Assembly: GCA_035772405.1 (NCBI GenBank)
Contig: JAYKKM010000452.1
Coordinates: forward strand, 467,001 to 531,000
From: Chrysogorgia sp. JL179-B06
Lineage: Eukaryota; Cnidaria; Anthozoa; Scleralcyonacea; Chrysogorgiidae
Length of the DNA: 64,000 nt
Reading direction: 5' to 3'
Under the pieces are notes generated by a model. That model was not told where the DNA came from and did no database searches. It saw nothing but the letters and a program-made list of their open reading frames with translations. The position numbers and the translations under genes were made by a program. Numbering within the stretch: position 1 is the stretch's first letter; the number at the start of each line of letters is the position of its first letter. Positions 33,434 to 45,295 of this stretch are shown here, piece after piece.

Positions 33434-34048
33434 ATGGCTACCTTTATGAGAAAAAGAAATCAGGAGGGATATTTGATTTATCATGAGATAACTCAATATA
33501 GTTTTTTGGAAGCTATTTATTTTTGGCAATTACTTGGTTGTGGGGAAAGTAAAGATGAACATAATAATTCAATATATCTTCTACTATTACAAATATCTGA
33601 TTATGAAAGACGTGTACAGTATAAAATTATGGTGGAAGTAATGAAATCAAAAGATCCTGATATTGATCTTAATATACCCAAGAATCAAAAATTTCCTGAA
33701 GAATGTATTGACTTCCTTCGTAAAGTCTGTTCACACAGCCGTTTACATGAAAAAACAATCTTCCCTTTAAAAAACAAACAAATTGCTGATTATTTAAAAT
33801 CAATAGATTGTGATAGAAGACATTGTTTTTCTTATGAATGTTTTAGTGCTATTTTAGCATTATATTTTGATTTTAATATTTATAATGAAATTGTAAAATA
33901 TGATTGTAAAAAATGTAAAGCAGATTGTGAATGTAACATGGATTATCCCATTTTCAATAGCGTAAATTTTAAAGAAATAAGATCATATAATGTAATAAAT
34001 TATTTCAAACAGGATATTTCTGATTGTAATGAAATAATAGATGAATAA
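33434..34048 (+). CDS. Unknown ~204-aa protein with a Cys cluster
   Basis: Intact frame (MATFMRKRNQEGYLIYHEIT start) with TATATAAA about 35 bp upstream. A Cys-rich patch near residues 150-175 (C..C then CKKCKADCEC) could bind zinc. One of the few unbroken genes of the element. No family recognised. Confidence 0.6.
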   Translation: MATFMRKRNQEGYLIYHEITQYSFLEAIYFWQLLGCGESKDEHNNSIYLLLLQISDYERRVQYKIMVEVMKSKDPDIDLNIPKNQKFPEECIDFLRKVCSHSRLHEKTIFPLKNKQIADYLKSIDCDRRHCFSYECFSAILALYFDFNIYNEIVKYDCKKCKADCECNMDYPIFNSVNFKEIRSYNVINYFKQDISDCNEIIDE

Positions 34049-34074
34049 ATATATTTTGTTAAATTTATTTTATT

Positions 34075-34311
34075 TTATTTTTTAAATAAATACATAAGAA
34101 TCCTCTCTAGATTGTTTCTTGGATTATGGTATACTAAATCCCCTTTTTGAAAATGTTTTTTGATTTTTGATGTTCCTTGTCTCGCTAGTTTTTTTACCAT
34201 TTTAATTCCTTTCGAAAAATCATTTATAAAACTATTTGTATTGTTTTATTTATTTCCTCCTCGTTGTCTTTTTTTTCCTTTAAAAATACACCCACGTTGT
34301 CTTTTTTCCAT
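34075..34311 (-). pseudogene. Small Arg/Lys-rich protein, one internal stop
   Basis: ATG at 34311 reads MEKRQRGCIFKGKKRQRGGN, meets an in-frame TAA, then continues in the same frame (MVKKLARQGTSKIKKHFQKG, VYHNPRNNLERILMYLFKK) to a stop at 34075. Basic head with an RGG/KGG end resembles the small DNA-condensing or membrane-active virion proteins of adenovirus-like elements. It follows the SET gene on the same strand. Confidence 0.45.
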
Positions 34312-34374
34312 TAAATTCTCCCCCGCGATATATCCTTCGACGATAATTTACCATTTTTTTTTATTTACGGTTGT

Positions 34375-34912
34375 TTTCTCTCCCAATAGTTATCACCATA
34401 ATCTGCGAAAATTTCTTCATGCGCTTTTATATGTTTTGTACTTTCTAAAAAAATGTTTTTTATTATTTTGATTATAAACAAATTCGGAATTATTATTATA
34501 TATAGATCCCGTTCGCCCATTATTTGCATAACGAGCAGCAGCGTTAGTGGTTAAGTACGCATCAATACAATTGTTTGCATCGTTACAAATACTATATGTT
34601 GCATTATTGTTTGCACCATATTTACGATCCAATTTGGCTTGAGTTGTTTTATAACCAGTATAATAAGAAATATTGTGATTGGATTTAAAAGGTGATTTCC
34701 AAGCAAACAATCCATTACCAGCATTTGGGATAGTTGATTTCTTGATACGTAAGTTATTTTGTTTTTCTAGATGAATCCAACATTTTATTGTTTTTGCTGT
34801 TCTTTTACGACATCTCTTTTTTTAGTGTTTTACTTCTGCATTGGACAACGTTCCGTATACTTTGTTGTATATTTTTATTATCTCGTTTTTTTCGAGGTAA
34901 TTTACTTGGCAT
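34375..34912 (-). pseudogene. SET-domain protein (viral lysine methyltransferase-like)
   Basis: From ATG at 34912 a basic head (MPSKLPRKKRDNKNIQQSIR) leads, across a shift in an A-run near 34830, to SET motifs in the correct order: STIPNAGNGLFAWKS (G-x-G-L-F-A), ISYYTG (E/Y-Y-T-G), CIDAYLTTNAAARYANN (the N-x-x-R-x-x-N SAM site) and, after a second shift near 34425, HEEIFADYGDNYW (E-E-I-x-x-D-Y-G-x-x-Y-W). SET domains transfer methyl groups from S-adenosylmethionine to lysines, often on histones; compact ones occur in large DNA viruses. Length about 178 codons. Two frameshifts break it in this copy. Confidence 0.8.
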
Positions 34913-34957
34913 TTTTTTTTTAAAAAATGGTTTTGATTCCTAAATAATCTTATTATT

Positions 34958-35272
34958 TTAATTATTATTATAATTATTATAATTATTTTCATGATTCTCA
35001 ATAAATTTCACCATACATTCCACTTTATATGTAATATCTCCTGGACAATTATAGATTTCTTTTTTTAATACTTTTAGTCTTTTTTTTTAAATCTTTGATG
35101 AAATAGGAATTATTTTTTCTTGTTCATGTTCTTCTGTAAAATTTAATAAACATTCTTTAAGAAGAAATGGTGTAAATAATATTGAACTATCATTATCTTG
35201 AATTTCATATCCAATATAGGGTAAACCATCATGAGTGTTTAAATAAATTTCAATATGGATAATTTCTGCCAT
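34958..35272 (-). pseudogene. Unknown ~104-aa protein with one internal stop
   Basis: MAEIIHIEIYLNTHDGLPYI begins the frame. An in-frame TAA at 35087 is followed by further coding (IYNCPGDITYKVECMVKFIE) to a stop at 34958. Its start is only about 40 bp from the divergent start of the polymerase gene. Confidence 0.45.
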
Positions 35273-35313
35273 TTTTTTTTTTTCTCTTTTTATTGATTAG
35301 TTTTTTTTTGAAG

Positions 35314-37945
35314 ATGGGTGAATTCTTATCAAAAAAATATAAACCTTTCATCTCGTTTACATGTATTAATATACGTGAATCTGATAACGTTACTATTGAA
35401 GGTGTTGATGGTAAAGAAGAAGAAAAATAAAAGAAGAAAAAAGGACGTGTTTTTGTTTTAGAAAATAAAATACATCAGAAGATGAATGCTGTTCAAAAAA
35501 AATTAAAATATAATCAAAAGGATATTGATGAATTAGTAAGTTTATTTAATAAGAAAAAAGAAAGTAAAAAAAATGTAAACTTAAAAGAATATTTTTCTGT
35601 TGAAAGAATAGGAGAAAATACTAAAGAAAAATGTAATGTCAATGAACATCATTTTTCATTGAATGTTTCACGAGGAAAAACGGCTAATTTTATTAGTTTT
35701 ATTCAATCGTTATCGTTAGTTTTTTCTTATTTAATTTAATTTCTTATTTAATTTCTTATTTAATTTAATTTAATTTAGTGAAAAGTGATAATGACTATAT
35801 TAGATTTATTTTTAATAATGCTCAATTGTTTTCTTCCACTGCCGTTTTACACGTGAAAGATGTTGACGTTAAATATTTCTTAAATATTTTTGAAAAACAT
35901 ATGCAAAGTAATAAAGAAACAATAGCTAATGGATGGAATAGTACAGTAATTATTCAAACTTTTCCCTCAGGAATAAGTACACATAAAAAAAAATAGCTTA
36001 TTAAGGAAAAAAAAATTTATAATAGTTTGAATAAGGGAAATGCTAGCGATAATGGTGGAGTAAAAAATAATAAGTATGTAAAAAAATATGGCCGTAAATT
36101 TCCTACTGGAGTATTTTATATTCTTAGCGATATCTTATATCGTACAGTAAAAGATTGTTGTTTTGCTTTATCAATATTAGTTGGTTTATCGTTTTTAAAA
36201 CAAGACGATACATATGATAAAATGAAAAGAAATCCAAATAAACCCGTTGATGAATTATTTACGTGTGAAGAAATTCGAAATGTACATCGGAAATGCGGCT
36301 TGCCGAGGGCAATGTTGATGCTACCCAATTTAAAATTGTTTATAATAATAATTTAAAAAAACAAGGTGTTGATTTGTTAGTGTATGCTGACACTCATAAC
36401 GATAATATATTTGATGATTCACGAACTAATAGTGAAGGTGATCTTATAAAATTAACTAATGAAATTGTATGTTTATGGTTAAATAATAACCATTATGATT
36501 TAGTTTTAAGTATAAAGAAATTTTCTAAACTGAGATCGGGTTCTTTTTGTGTTAAATGTATGAGTTATTTTACACGACATGAATATATCGATAATCAAAT
36601 ATGTAGAAGTAACTTAACGTGTTTGCGATGTTATAAATATCCGAATAAATGTAAAGATAAAAATAATAAAATTATATGTAGTAATTGCGATATATTTTTT
36701 TATGATGAAATTTGTTTTTCAAATCATTTATCGAATAAAATTTTTAAACCTTCTCAAACTAATTACGAACGTTTAACACCTTGTCAATATTATTTTTTTT
36801 GTAAGACCTGTTACAAAATTTGTCCTCGATTCTTTTTCATTTTACATAATAAAACAGTTAAACATGATTGTACTAAACGATTTTGTTTTCATTGTGATAA
36901 ATATATGAACCAATCTCATTATTGTTACATGAAACCCCTTTCATTTAAATATAATAAAAAAGAAAAAGAACCTACTTTATTTTTTTTTGATTTTGAAACA
37001 AAAGTAAATAAAACAAATTTACTCGTTCCTTTTTATTGTATTGTTCAAAAAGTGTGTAAAAAATGTCAACATATTGAATTAAAAAAAACAACAATTTTCA
37101 ACAGTGAAGATGAAACAAATATAGATAAGACTATTGAAAAAGTTAGTTGTTGTGGTCATAGACAATTTATTTTTGATAACAATGTTATTGAAACTTTATG
37201 TGAATTTATGTTTGAACAAAAAAATTCTGTTTGGATAGCTCATAACAGGGGTAGATTTGATACTATTTTTATTTTAAAATATTTTTTAGAAATAAAAAAA
37301 ATACTACCCGATACTATAATGAATGGAACTAAAGTAATGAGTTTAATCTTTAAAGAACAAAATATTAGAATATTAGATAGTTATTTGTTTTTAAGTATGA
37401 AATTAGCTGATATTCCAAAAGCAATGGGTCTCACAGGAGTAAGTAAGGGTTTTCACCCATATAAATTTGATAATTTATATTATGAGGATGTACTTGTAGA
37501 TGAGAAATATTTCGATACCGAACATATGGATAAAGATACGTATAATGAATTTGTAAAATGGTATTTAGAAAAAAAGAAAGAGAAATATATTTCTAAATGA
37601 AATTTATTATTATTGTTGTAGTGATGTAAATATTTTAAGAAAATGTTGTGTAAAATTTTCTTCAATAATAGAAGAAATAGGGCATATAGTCATCTTTTAC
37701 GAAAAGAATTGTATCACTATTGCTAGTGCGGCATTGAAACTGTTTCGATTTAATTGTTTAAAAAAAATTGTATAGGAATTATTCCCGCTTTGGGGTACAG
37801 GGGAAATGTACCCCAAAGTGCAATTGATATTGATTGGTTGAATAAAATTAATAGAAAATTACTCAGGGATAGTAATGCCTGGGTCCCTGCTCAAACTGGC
37901 CGAAAATACATTAAATTCGGAAAAAAATTCCAAAACGTATTGCGT
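35314..37945 (+). pseudogene. Protein-primed family B DNA polymerase, N-terminal and exonuclease part
   Basis: Polinton/adintovirus-type polymerase. Read through several frame changes (about 35740, 36000, 36330, 37600, 37750) it shows an N-terminal region (DNDYIRFIFNNAQLFSS, HVKDVDVKYFLNIFEKHM), zinc-binding Cys/His pairs around 36560-36920, exonuclease motif ExoI FFFDFET, ExoII AHNRGRFDTIFIL, then SDVNILRKCCVKF, ITIASAALKLFR and IGIIPALGYR..PQSA. These polymerases copy the element from a protein primer. The palm core (motifs A and B) that should follow is missing, replaced by the 3.5 kb block at 37946-41424. An in-frame TAA lies near 35428 and the start is uncertain. Confidence 0.85.
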
Positions 37946-40597
37946 TGACCAATTGTAGTTGGTATATAACAATGTCGATGGTCCGAGTTTTATATTATGT
38001 TGCCATGGAAACAAGTCACGTGACGCTGAGGTTGCCGAAAAAGCTGTCGCGTAAAACAGAGCGCTCGCGGACCCACAGAAGCATCTTTAATTTGCGTAAT
38101 TTTGCGCCTGATGATGCTATGATACTTGTACTTGTTCGAACAAATTAGATATGACGTCTTCTTTCATTGGTTTGTTCAATATTAATAACGAAACATCGGA
38201 GTGTGACAATTCAGCTAGGTTTTTAACGTTTTCTACGAATTGAGGCAATGAGGGACACGATATCTAATTTGTTTGTAAAACGTTAGATTCCTATTTATAT
38301 ATCTAGGTTATTTTCTAATGATATTGAGAATGTTTTGTCTGTCCGCGAAGCGAACGCGTTTTGTACGTGGTAGTTTATAATATCGGCGCCATTTTGTTAC
38401 TCGAGCCCGCAACTATCTTCAGCGGATGTGATGCAAAAATTGAAAATTCAGAAGGAATGCCCAATTGTAGCTATTACAAGTTTTAGAAAGTTCGGTTCAT
38501 TATGGTTTTAAGTTTTATTAAGGCAACGTTGCATTCTTTTTAATAGTAGTTAGTACTCTGGATTGCTTGTTTTCTTGTCAGCAGTTAATAATACACAAGG
38601 CTATATGATCGCCTTGATATGTGGTTAGTGTATATTCTACAGTCTATTTATTTGATCCGCTATATAGCTACAGAACATTTCTAGCATCATTCTGCTGGCA
38701 TGCCTGATCCTCAACACTGCTTCAAACTCGTACCACTGCTCCTGCGTCAGTCCAGATACAGCATTTCACTTGAATAGTTAAAAGCGTTGCCAATTATGCA
38801 TGGTTCGATTCTTGCTGTTACCAACCCCCGGGATTTTCAAATTTTCTATTACTTAACTGCACTTTGTCTACCCCTCGACAAGTAAAAAAATGCAATTCCC
38901 CACCCCAGGGACAAAATTGACAAAAACTAAAAAAGTTTTTATACATACAAAAAAGTTAAACATGTTAAAATACTTTTCAATATTTAAAATGGAATTACCT
39001 TCAAACACAGGAATCAGCTTAGAAAAATTTTACTCTTCAGAAAAAACGAAGAAACTGGTTTCTGTTCGACGCCATCTTTCGCCCAACATCTTTTGCAGCC
39101 AGGTTTTATATTCCCTGGCCCCACCCCCCGGGATACCTGCGGGACCAGACGGTCAACAAATTTCCCCGCCCCCGGGAAGTCAGGACCAACATTTGCACCG
39201 GGAGTGCCCATGGGGGGATGGTAACAGCAATAATTAAACCATGCATTATATTCAGATAAGTGATAAGTTACAGTATTTGTAATTTAAGTCTGCTGTACAG
39301 GTAAATATAATTAAAAAAATTGAAAAAATGTGTACATACTACAGAGATCAGTGACTACCGTGGCTCATTTTGGAAATTTTATTAAAAATTATGCTTCCCG
39401 TGGCTTTTGAAGCAGTACTAATTCCCTTGCAATAGTAACTTCTAGTAATATGTATTCAGGAGGCAGCTAGCCTGCTCAAGACAGGCAAACAGTATCACAC
39501 AATTTTAAAAAGAGTAACCTTGTGATTGGGAATCATAAAGGTATTTATTCATTTAATAGTTTATATTTATATTAATACAAATATTGCTTTTGATTTATGT
39601 AATATAAAAACATTCATGTAATAGGCTATACATAGTTTCATGATAGTATTTAGTATGCACGTATCACCAACTACTCCCCTAAGGAATGCCCCCTGGGTGA
39701 CCTAAGAGATTGTAAAATTGGCAATTTTCCTGGGATGGGAAGCACTTTATGATACAAAGTTCAGCAAGCTAGTGATACGTGCATTAAAAAGAAGTTGATT
39801 TTAATGAAAGAGCTCACATCTTGAAGATGTTTGGTCCCCAAAACAAACTGTTGATAATATGATCATATTTGTATAACTATTAGTATTTAATAGCCTAAAA
39901 ATATTATTGATACATAATACATATACAAGCAGCTGTCATTGATGTTTTGAAGAACTACCACACAGACGTGCCACAAGTTGACAACTATAATGCCATATAG
40001 TTTGACAAAGTCTAGCTATCACATTGAAGAGTCAAGGCAATCTACAAAATTAGAATAAATAGATAATAAAACTGTTAATTTGGTATATCTATGTAGACAA
40101 ATTATGTTTTAATGCCTTATATAAACTAACAAACATTGGTACCAAAACATTTTGAAGTAAACTATATATAGTAAAAATAGTTCTGTCCATTGCAATAATT
40201 CGCTTCTACAACCAAAAGAATAGTGGGAGCTAGCTCAAATATTCATCATAATATCATGTCTGGCAGAAATGGTAAAGTCGGTGGTTTTTGGTAAGCTTGG
40301 CAAGATGGTGGATGTTTTAAAAGACAGTACAGTTATATGTATGCTATTTTATTTATAATACATAACTATAGGAAGCATTGCAGATTGAACTCCTAGTCTG
40401 AAAGCCTCTATGTAAGTTACATTTTTCACAACTGGTCCAACGATGGTTCTTAAAATATAAATTTATCAGTCATAATTTTCCTTCTGACCAATTAACTTCA
40501 CATGTAATTCCATTAAATTGAGTGTAAATCCCAATTCCCAAATATTTTTAGTAACATACATGTACTGTAGATATAATTAATTTATGTTACACCATGA

Positions 40598-40655
40598 TTA
40601 TTAGACTAAGCTTCGGTCCCTGAAACTTGGGACTTCATCAGAGAAATAGTCAGTT
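40598..40655 (-). ncRNA. Hammerhead-ribozyme-like motif
   Basis: On the minus strand CTGATGAAGTCCC, loop, GGGACCGAAG gives the CTGATGA box, a 5-bp stem II (GTCCC/GGGAC) and a GAA box (GAAG rather than GAAA). A second copy in opposite orientation lies 60 bp away. Confidence 0.45.
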
Positions 40656-40709
40656 TACATTGTTGGATGTAAACAAGTCGATCATGAAAAACCTTTACAA
40701 CGATTCTTT

Positions 40710-40760
40710 ACAATATTGCTCGGATGAAGTTCCAAGCTTCAGGGCGAAAGCTCAGTAAAT
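40710..40760 (+). ncRNA. Hammerhead-ribozyme-like motif, inverted partner
   Basis: CGGATGAAGTTCC..AGGGCGAAAGCTCAG keeps the GAAA box and most of stem II, with CGGATGA for CTGATGA. Both copies are followed outward by a GGTTACACCATGAT-like end, so they look like two facing copies of one short retroelement. Confidence 0.4.
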
Positions 40761-41424
40761 TTTAATATTTTCACATATCATGGTGTAACCGAAACTAATT
40801 ATACGTATACTTATAACAAGAACCACCATGCCAAGCATCAAATATTTCATACATGTACTGTACTTGTTCATTTCATACTGGATACTATCTCATTTCATTC
40901 ACAAAATACAATCTAGCTTTTAAATAACCATTTTATCAGTCGTTAAACAAAAGCATTCAAAGCAAAGAACTGATACAGATAAAGATACAATTTTTTTATG
41001 GTCAGTTCAACAGTTTCGTCACTACATCACTTCCATGACGGTCACCAGGGTCTTACAGTATACAGTCAAAATATTATTTTAAAAAAATATATATATATAT
41101 ACAGTATATGATTGATGAAGACTGAAGTCTAACAAATTAAATAATTTGTTAAAATGAGAACATCATTGTATTTGCCACGGAAGAACATAGAAACAAGATA
41201 ACTTACCTTTCAGATGTAAAATGCTTCGCTCACGAATCGAAGAAGAAAAGCAATCTGATTCGTTGTCATGTCGCTTCGCATTTCGTTCAGCTTAGTATAT
41301 AAGCGCCCTGCTCCTTCTGACCGCCATTACGCCGCATCAAGTCGTGTTACTCGCGTGGTCCTCGCGCGCAAGCTATTCACTGCAAACGTGGAGGGACCCA
41401 GGAATATATATGTTCACAAAATGG

Positions 41425-41954
41425 AGAAAAAAAAATTCTCGGACGTTTTGTCGATGGATTTTGTGATGATACAATATATCAATTTCATATTAAATACTCT
41501 TATAAATTATCTTAAATTAGACGATCGCGTTTTATATTTTGATACAGATTCTGTTATTTATATATCTGATGAAAATAATTATACTGATGTTAAAACGGGT
41601 AATTATTTAGGAGATTTAACGAATGAATTAAATGAAAATGAATGGATAACAAATTTTTGTTCAGCAGGTCCAAAATGTTATTCTTATATCACTAATTTAA
41701 ATCAAGAATGTATTCATGTCAAAGGATTTTCTTTAAAAAATAAAACAATAAAAGAAAAATTGAATTTTTCGTCTTTAACTGAATGTGTTAAAAATCAAGA
41801 TCAAATCATTGAAATTAAATATCAAAATAAAATATGCAAAGATAAACTTAATCATATTTTTATTGATGAAATAAAAAAAATTTCATTTACATTTAATAAA
41901 CGTATTGTTAAAAATAATTTTATTACATTTCCCTATGGTTTTTTAGATAACTGA
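41425..41954 (+). pseudogene. Family B DNA polymerase, palm C-terminus
   Basis: Frame resumes in AT-rich sequence with YFDTDSVIYI, the motif C catalytic DTDS, then TGNYLGDLTNELNENEWITN, CSAGPKCYSYITN, VKGFSL and ITFPYGF, in the order seen at the end of Polinton polymerases. The stop at 41952 is two bases before the ATPase start. The join to the N-terminal part is lost; motifs A and B are not found in the window. Confidence 0.85.
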
Positions 41955-41955
41955 A

Positions 41956-42631
41956 ATGAATAATGTGTCATTACGATTTCAACACCCTTTTATGTTGACG
42001 TTATGCGGTCCTAGTCAAAGTGGAAAAACATATTGGATATTACAATTATTGAAAAATATTAACACAATGATTACTCCGTCGATTGTTAAAATTGTTTATT
42101 TATATTGAATTTATCAACCTCTATATGCGGAAATGGAAAATGTTCTTGGTGAAAAAACAGATATTATTGTTGAATTTATTGATTGTCAAAAGGGTATGCC
42201 CCGCATTACCGATATACAAACGAATACCAATGAGAATACTTTAATAATATTAGATGATCTCATGTTAGTTGCAACATCATCAAATAAAATCTTGATAGAA
42301 TAGATAATATTGCAACTCAAGATGTCCATCATCGTAATATTAGTGTTATTTTTACTTGTCAAAATTTAACATATGGTAATGGTAATTACGAAATTTACGT
42401 ATCAATAGTCAATATTATGTTATGTTTAAAAATTTAAGTGATTATAAAAATATGTATACGATATGTGATAATAAAAAAATTAATAGAAATAGATTTAATA
42501 AAGTATTGAGTGAAATTAATGATAAACCCTATGGTCATCTGGTATTTGATAATTGTAGAAAAGGGTATGAAAATTGTAGAATTAGAACCAATGTATTTCC
42601 ACATGAATCAACGATAATCTATGATTTGTAA
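41956..42631 (+). pseudogene. A32/FtsK-type genome-packaging ATPase
   Basis: ATG directly after the polymerase. Walker A is GPSQSGKT (42007-42030), Walker B is LIILDDLM near 42240, followed by the family motif HHRNISVIFTCQNL near 42330 and a VMFKNL-type end. This ATPase pumps DNA into capsids. Breaks: in-frame TGA at 42106 where the family usually has Trp, TAG at 42301 with a frame change, and another change near 42420. The last 69 codons are open to the stop at 42629-42631. Confidence 0.85.
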
Positions 42632-42737
42632 ATAAATGTAAAAATAAAAATAAAAATGTTTTTTCAAAAAAAATAAAAAGAGTTGTTGAAAATCGTTTTT
42701 TAAAAAGTATATATAGTATAGGGTGTATATATTGTGC

Positions 42738-42915
42738 ATGAATTTTTTGAAAAACATGGCAAGAAGAAGATATAGAAGCAGGAGGGGGATTATCCTTAGA
42801 AAAAAAAAGGGGTAGTGTTCTAGATTTTTTGGGACCTTTGGGACAAATAGTTGGAAGTCAATTGGGATTGGGTATTCGAAAAAGAAAAACAAAAAGAAAA
42901 CAAAAAGGAGGATGA
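42738..42915 (+). pseudogene. Small basic pX-like virion protein
   Basis: From ATG 42756 (or 42738) MARRRYRSRRGIILRKKKG, then, after a shift in a nine-A run at about 42805, VLDFLGPLGQIVGSQLGLGI and a Lys/Arg tail ending in GG. A basic head, a Gly/Leu-rich hydrophobic middle and a basic GG tail match the small membrane- or DNA-binding virion proteins of adenovirus-like and adintovirus elements. It follows the ATPase on the same strand. Confidence 0.6.
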
Positions 42916-43924
42916 TATTTTGATATAAAACCAAGAACGGGTTGGCATTGGTAACAGTGTTACCCTTAGAAAAAATAGGTACGCAATGCATACATGTGTC
43001 TGATGACATGAGACAAAACTGAACAGTACAGCTTAAAATATGAAACAAAAATAGAAGCACGATTATATTAAATAAATATATTATAACAGCGTATTATATA
43101 TTATCGAGATAACAGCGTATTATATATTATCGAGGCTACTAGCTACATTGCAATTACTTTACAGAATATCTGTGTTTATCCAAACACACAGGATGTTGCG
43201 AGATTTGAGAAAAGCGTAAAAACTGTCCAGATTTTGGTTGTATGTACAAATTTTGCTTGATTAGATTTTGGTTGAATATCCAGATTTTGGTAGAATACAG
43301 TATCCAGATTTTGGTCGAATATCCAGTGTGCACTTTCAGCAGATTCATTTTGATCGGCTTGCATTTCAATAAGTGTGAAGTTATCTCAGAATTTTCTAAC
43401 TGAATACTGTGGCGTGGAAACAATGGGTACCCAGTAACAATGGGCATGGAAACAATGTGTGACACTCTGCTGACGGCACGTAATATAATACGTATACATT
43501 ATAATTTGTTTATGTGAGCCCAGGCTCTCGCGGCCTTGTCTTTGTTTGGGTAACGCATGTTAGACTGGATTGGTCATTAGTAGACACAAGGGATATTATT
43601 GCGCTCGCCCTTTTAGCTTTTTTGTAATGGACATTCGATCGGTTCCTATGCGAATCCATAATCGTAAGTTTTAGTTATATTATTGCATTACCTTTGGTTA
43701 ATATGCATAATTTGTGTTAATTTATGGTACGTTTTGTAATCGCATGATTTAGGGTTTTGAATAGCTCTTAATTGTTGTTATTAATCATTACTGTAGTTTT
43801 CACCGCATTTTGAGGAGATCATTGTATACAATAAAGAAATTGACTCGATTCATTTGTGGTTGATCACATGCGAACTCCAGTCGATCGCTCTCCACGAGGG
43901 TATTTGGCTTGGAACGCGACACAA

Positions 43925-44090
43925 TGGGTACCCAGTAACAATGGGTGTGGAAACAATGGGTACCCGGTAACAATGGGTGTGGAAACAATGGGTTACCCGG
44001 TAACAATGGGTGTGGAAACAATGGGTACCTGGTAACAATGGGTGTGGAAACAATGGCTACCCGGTAACAATGGGTGTGGAATGCCATATA
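43925..44090. repeat. 32-bp minisatellite (array 1)
   Basis: About five copies of GGTACCCGGTAACAATGGGT plus GTGGAAACAATG. A lone copy lies near 43420-43455. A TTTTGGTTGAATATCCAGAT repeat of ~20 bp precedes it at 43230-43325. Confidence 0.9.
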
Positions 44091-44859
44091 AATCTCTTGA
44101 GTGAGAATTAAAAAAAAAATTTTAAACTTGCCTTCATTAGTTTTAAAAGTTGCAACAGTGCTGCAGTCAATTGTTAACAGACAATGTTGATAATTTGTGA
44201 ATCCAAAAACAGATTATTGAGAGCATTTTGCAAAGAAAAAAAGGTTTATCCCTACTTGTCATAAACAAATCACCAGCAAACAAGTCACTTTAACCGTGAC
44301 CCAACCAGTGGCCCGGCCCAACGCAGAGAAATGCCACCAGATAGATATGCATATTACTGCAATATCATCAGTACTGCCAAACATTAATTGTGCTAATAAC
44401 ATTATTGTGCTAATGTAACATTCTCAGCTGAATAAAATAATTTTCTGTCTGGCATTAGCTTGAGTGAATACATGAACTGCCGCCTTGCCCCAGGCTAAAT
44501 GTCTTTAAAGTATACAGGTTATTTCCAGCATACAATTAATTGTATTTAGGAATGGTGGATCCCACAAAGTAATATTTTTTTTTGATTATGCATGTATTAT
44601 TGCAATCTAAGCTATTTAGTCTAAATTTTCTCATATCGCCATGGCTAAAATCAGCACATATAGTTTTTAGATGGATCAACAACATCATGATATATGGTTG
44701 GAACAAATATTTGAGCAAACCACAACTTTTATATTGTTCTGTGAGCTGTTGTAATGTTAACAGATAATATATACACTTAGATAAAATCACATCAACATTG
44801 TTACAATGTAAAATGAATTTTTTAAATGTATTCCAAAAGATACCTTGGTAGAGTCATTT

Positions 44860-45120
44860 TCACTCCATCAATTTAACTCCAAAACAGGAGTCGTTTCCAC
44901 TCTACATAGGAGTAGAAACAACTCCACAAATATATGGTGAAGTGGAGTGATTTTCAAAAAGAGTGAAAACAACTCCAAACATAGCTTGTACCAAACTTCA
45001 CTCCAGACTGGAGTTATTTCAACTCCAATAATGGAGTCAAATCAACTCTAAATATTTCACTCCACTCTTGGGAGTGGTTTCAACACCACCTTTGGAGTTG
45101 TTTCAGCTCCCAAGAATTAA
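44860..45120. repeat. Array of alternating ACTCC / GGAGT words
   Basis: About 20 occurrences of ACTCC or GGAGT in both orientations within 260 bp, often as AACTCC..GGAGTTGTTTC. Same design as the CGTGTT array at 17.4 kb but with a different word. Confidence 0.8.
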
Positions 45121-45295
45121 CAGTGTACCCGGTAACAATGGGTGTGGAAACAATGGGTACCCGGTAACAATGGGTGTGGAAACAATGGGTACCCGGTAAC
45201 AATGAGTGTGGAAACAATGGGTACCCGGTAACAATGGGTGTGGAAACAATGGGTGTGGAAACAATGGGTACCCGGTAACAATGGGTGTGGAATGC
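45120..45295. repeat. 32-bp minisatellite (array 2)
   Basis: Five to six copies of the same unit as array 1, at the start of duplication copy 2. Confidence 0.9.

Larger units (their letters stand above)
37946..41424. other. Non-viral block replacing the polymerase core
   Basis: Composition changes sharply from AT-rich to mixed at both edges. Contains GC-rich parts (CCACCCCCCGGGATACC near 39120), an inverted pair of hammerhead-like motifs (40598-40760), a short (TA)n at 41089 and, near the right edge, a TATATAAG (41293) followed by CpG-rich sequence that looks like a promoter. I see no TIR or target duplication at the edges, and no gene. Together with the lost palm region this indicates a deletion-insertion. 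Confidence 0.6.

Noticed and set aside
38890..39237. 115-codon plus-strand frame in the block inside the polymerase
   Set aside because: No family pattern, no splice support, and a Pro/Gly-rich tail produced by a GC-rich patch.
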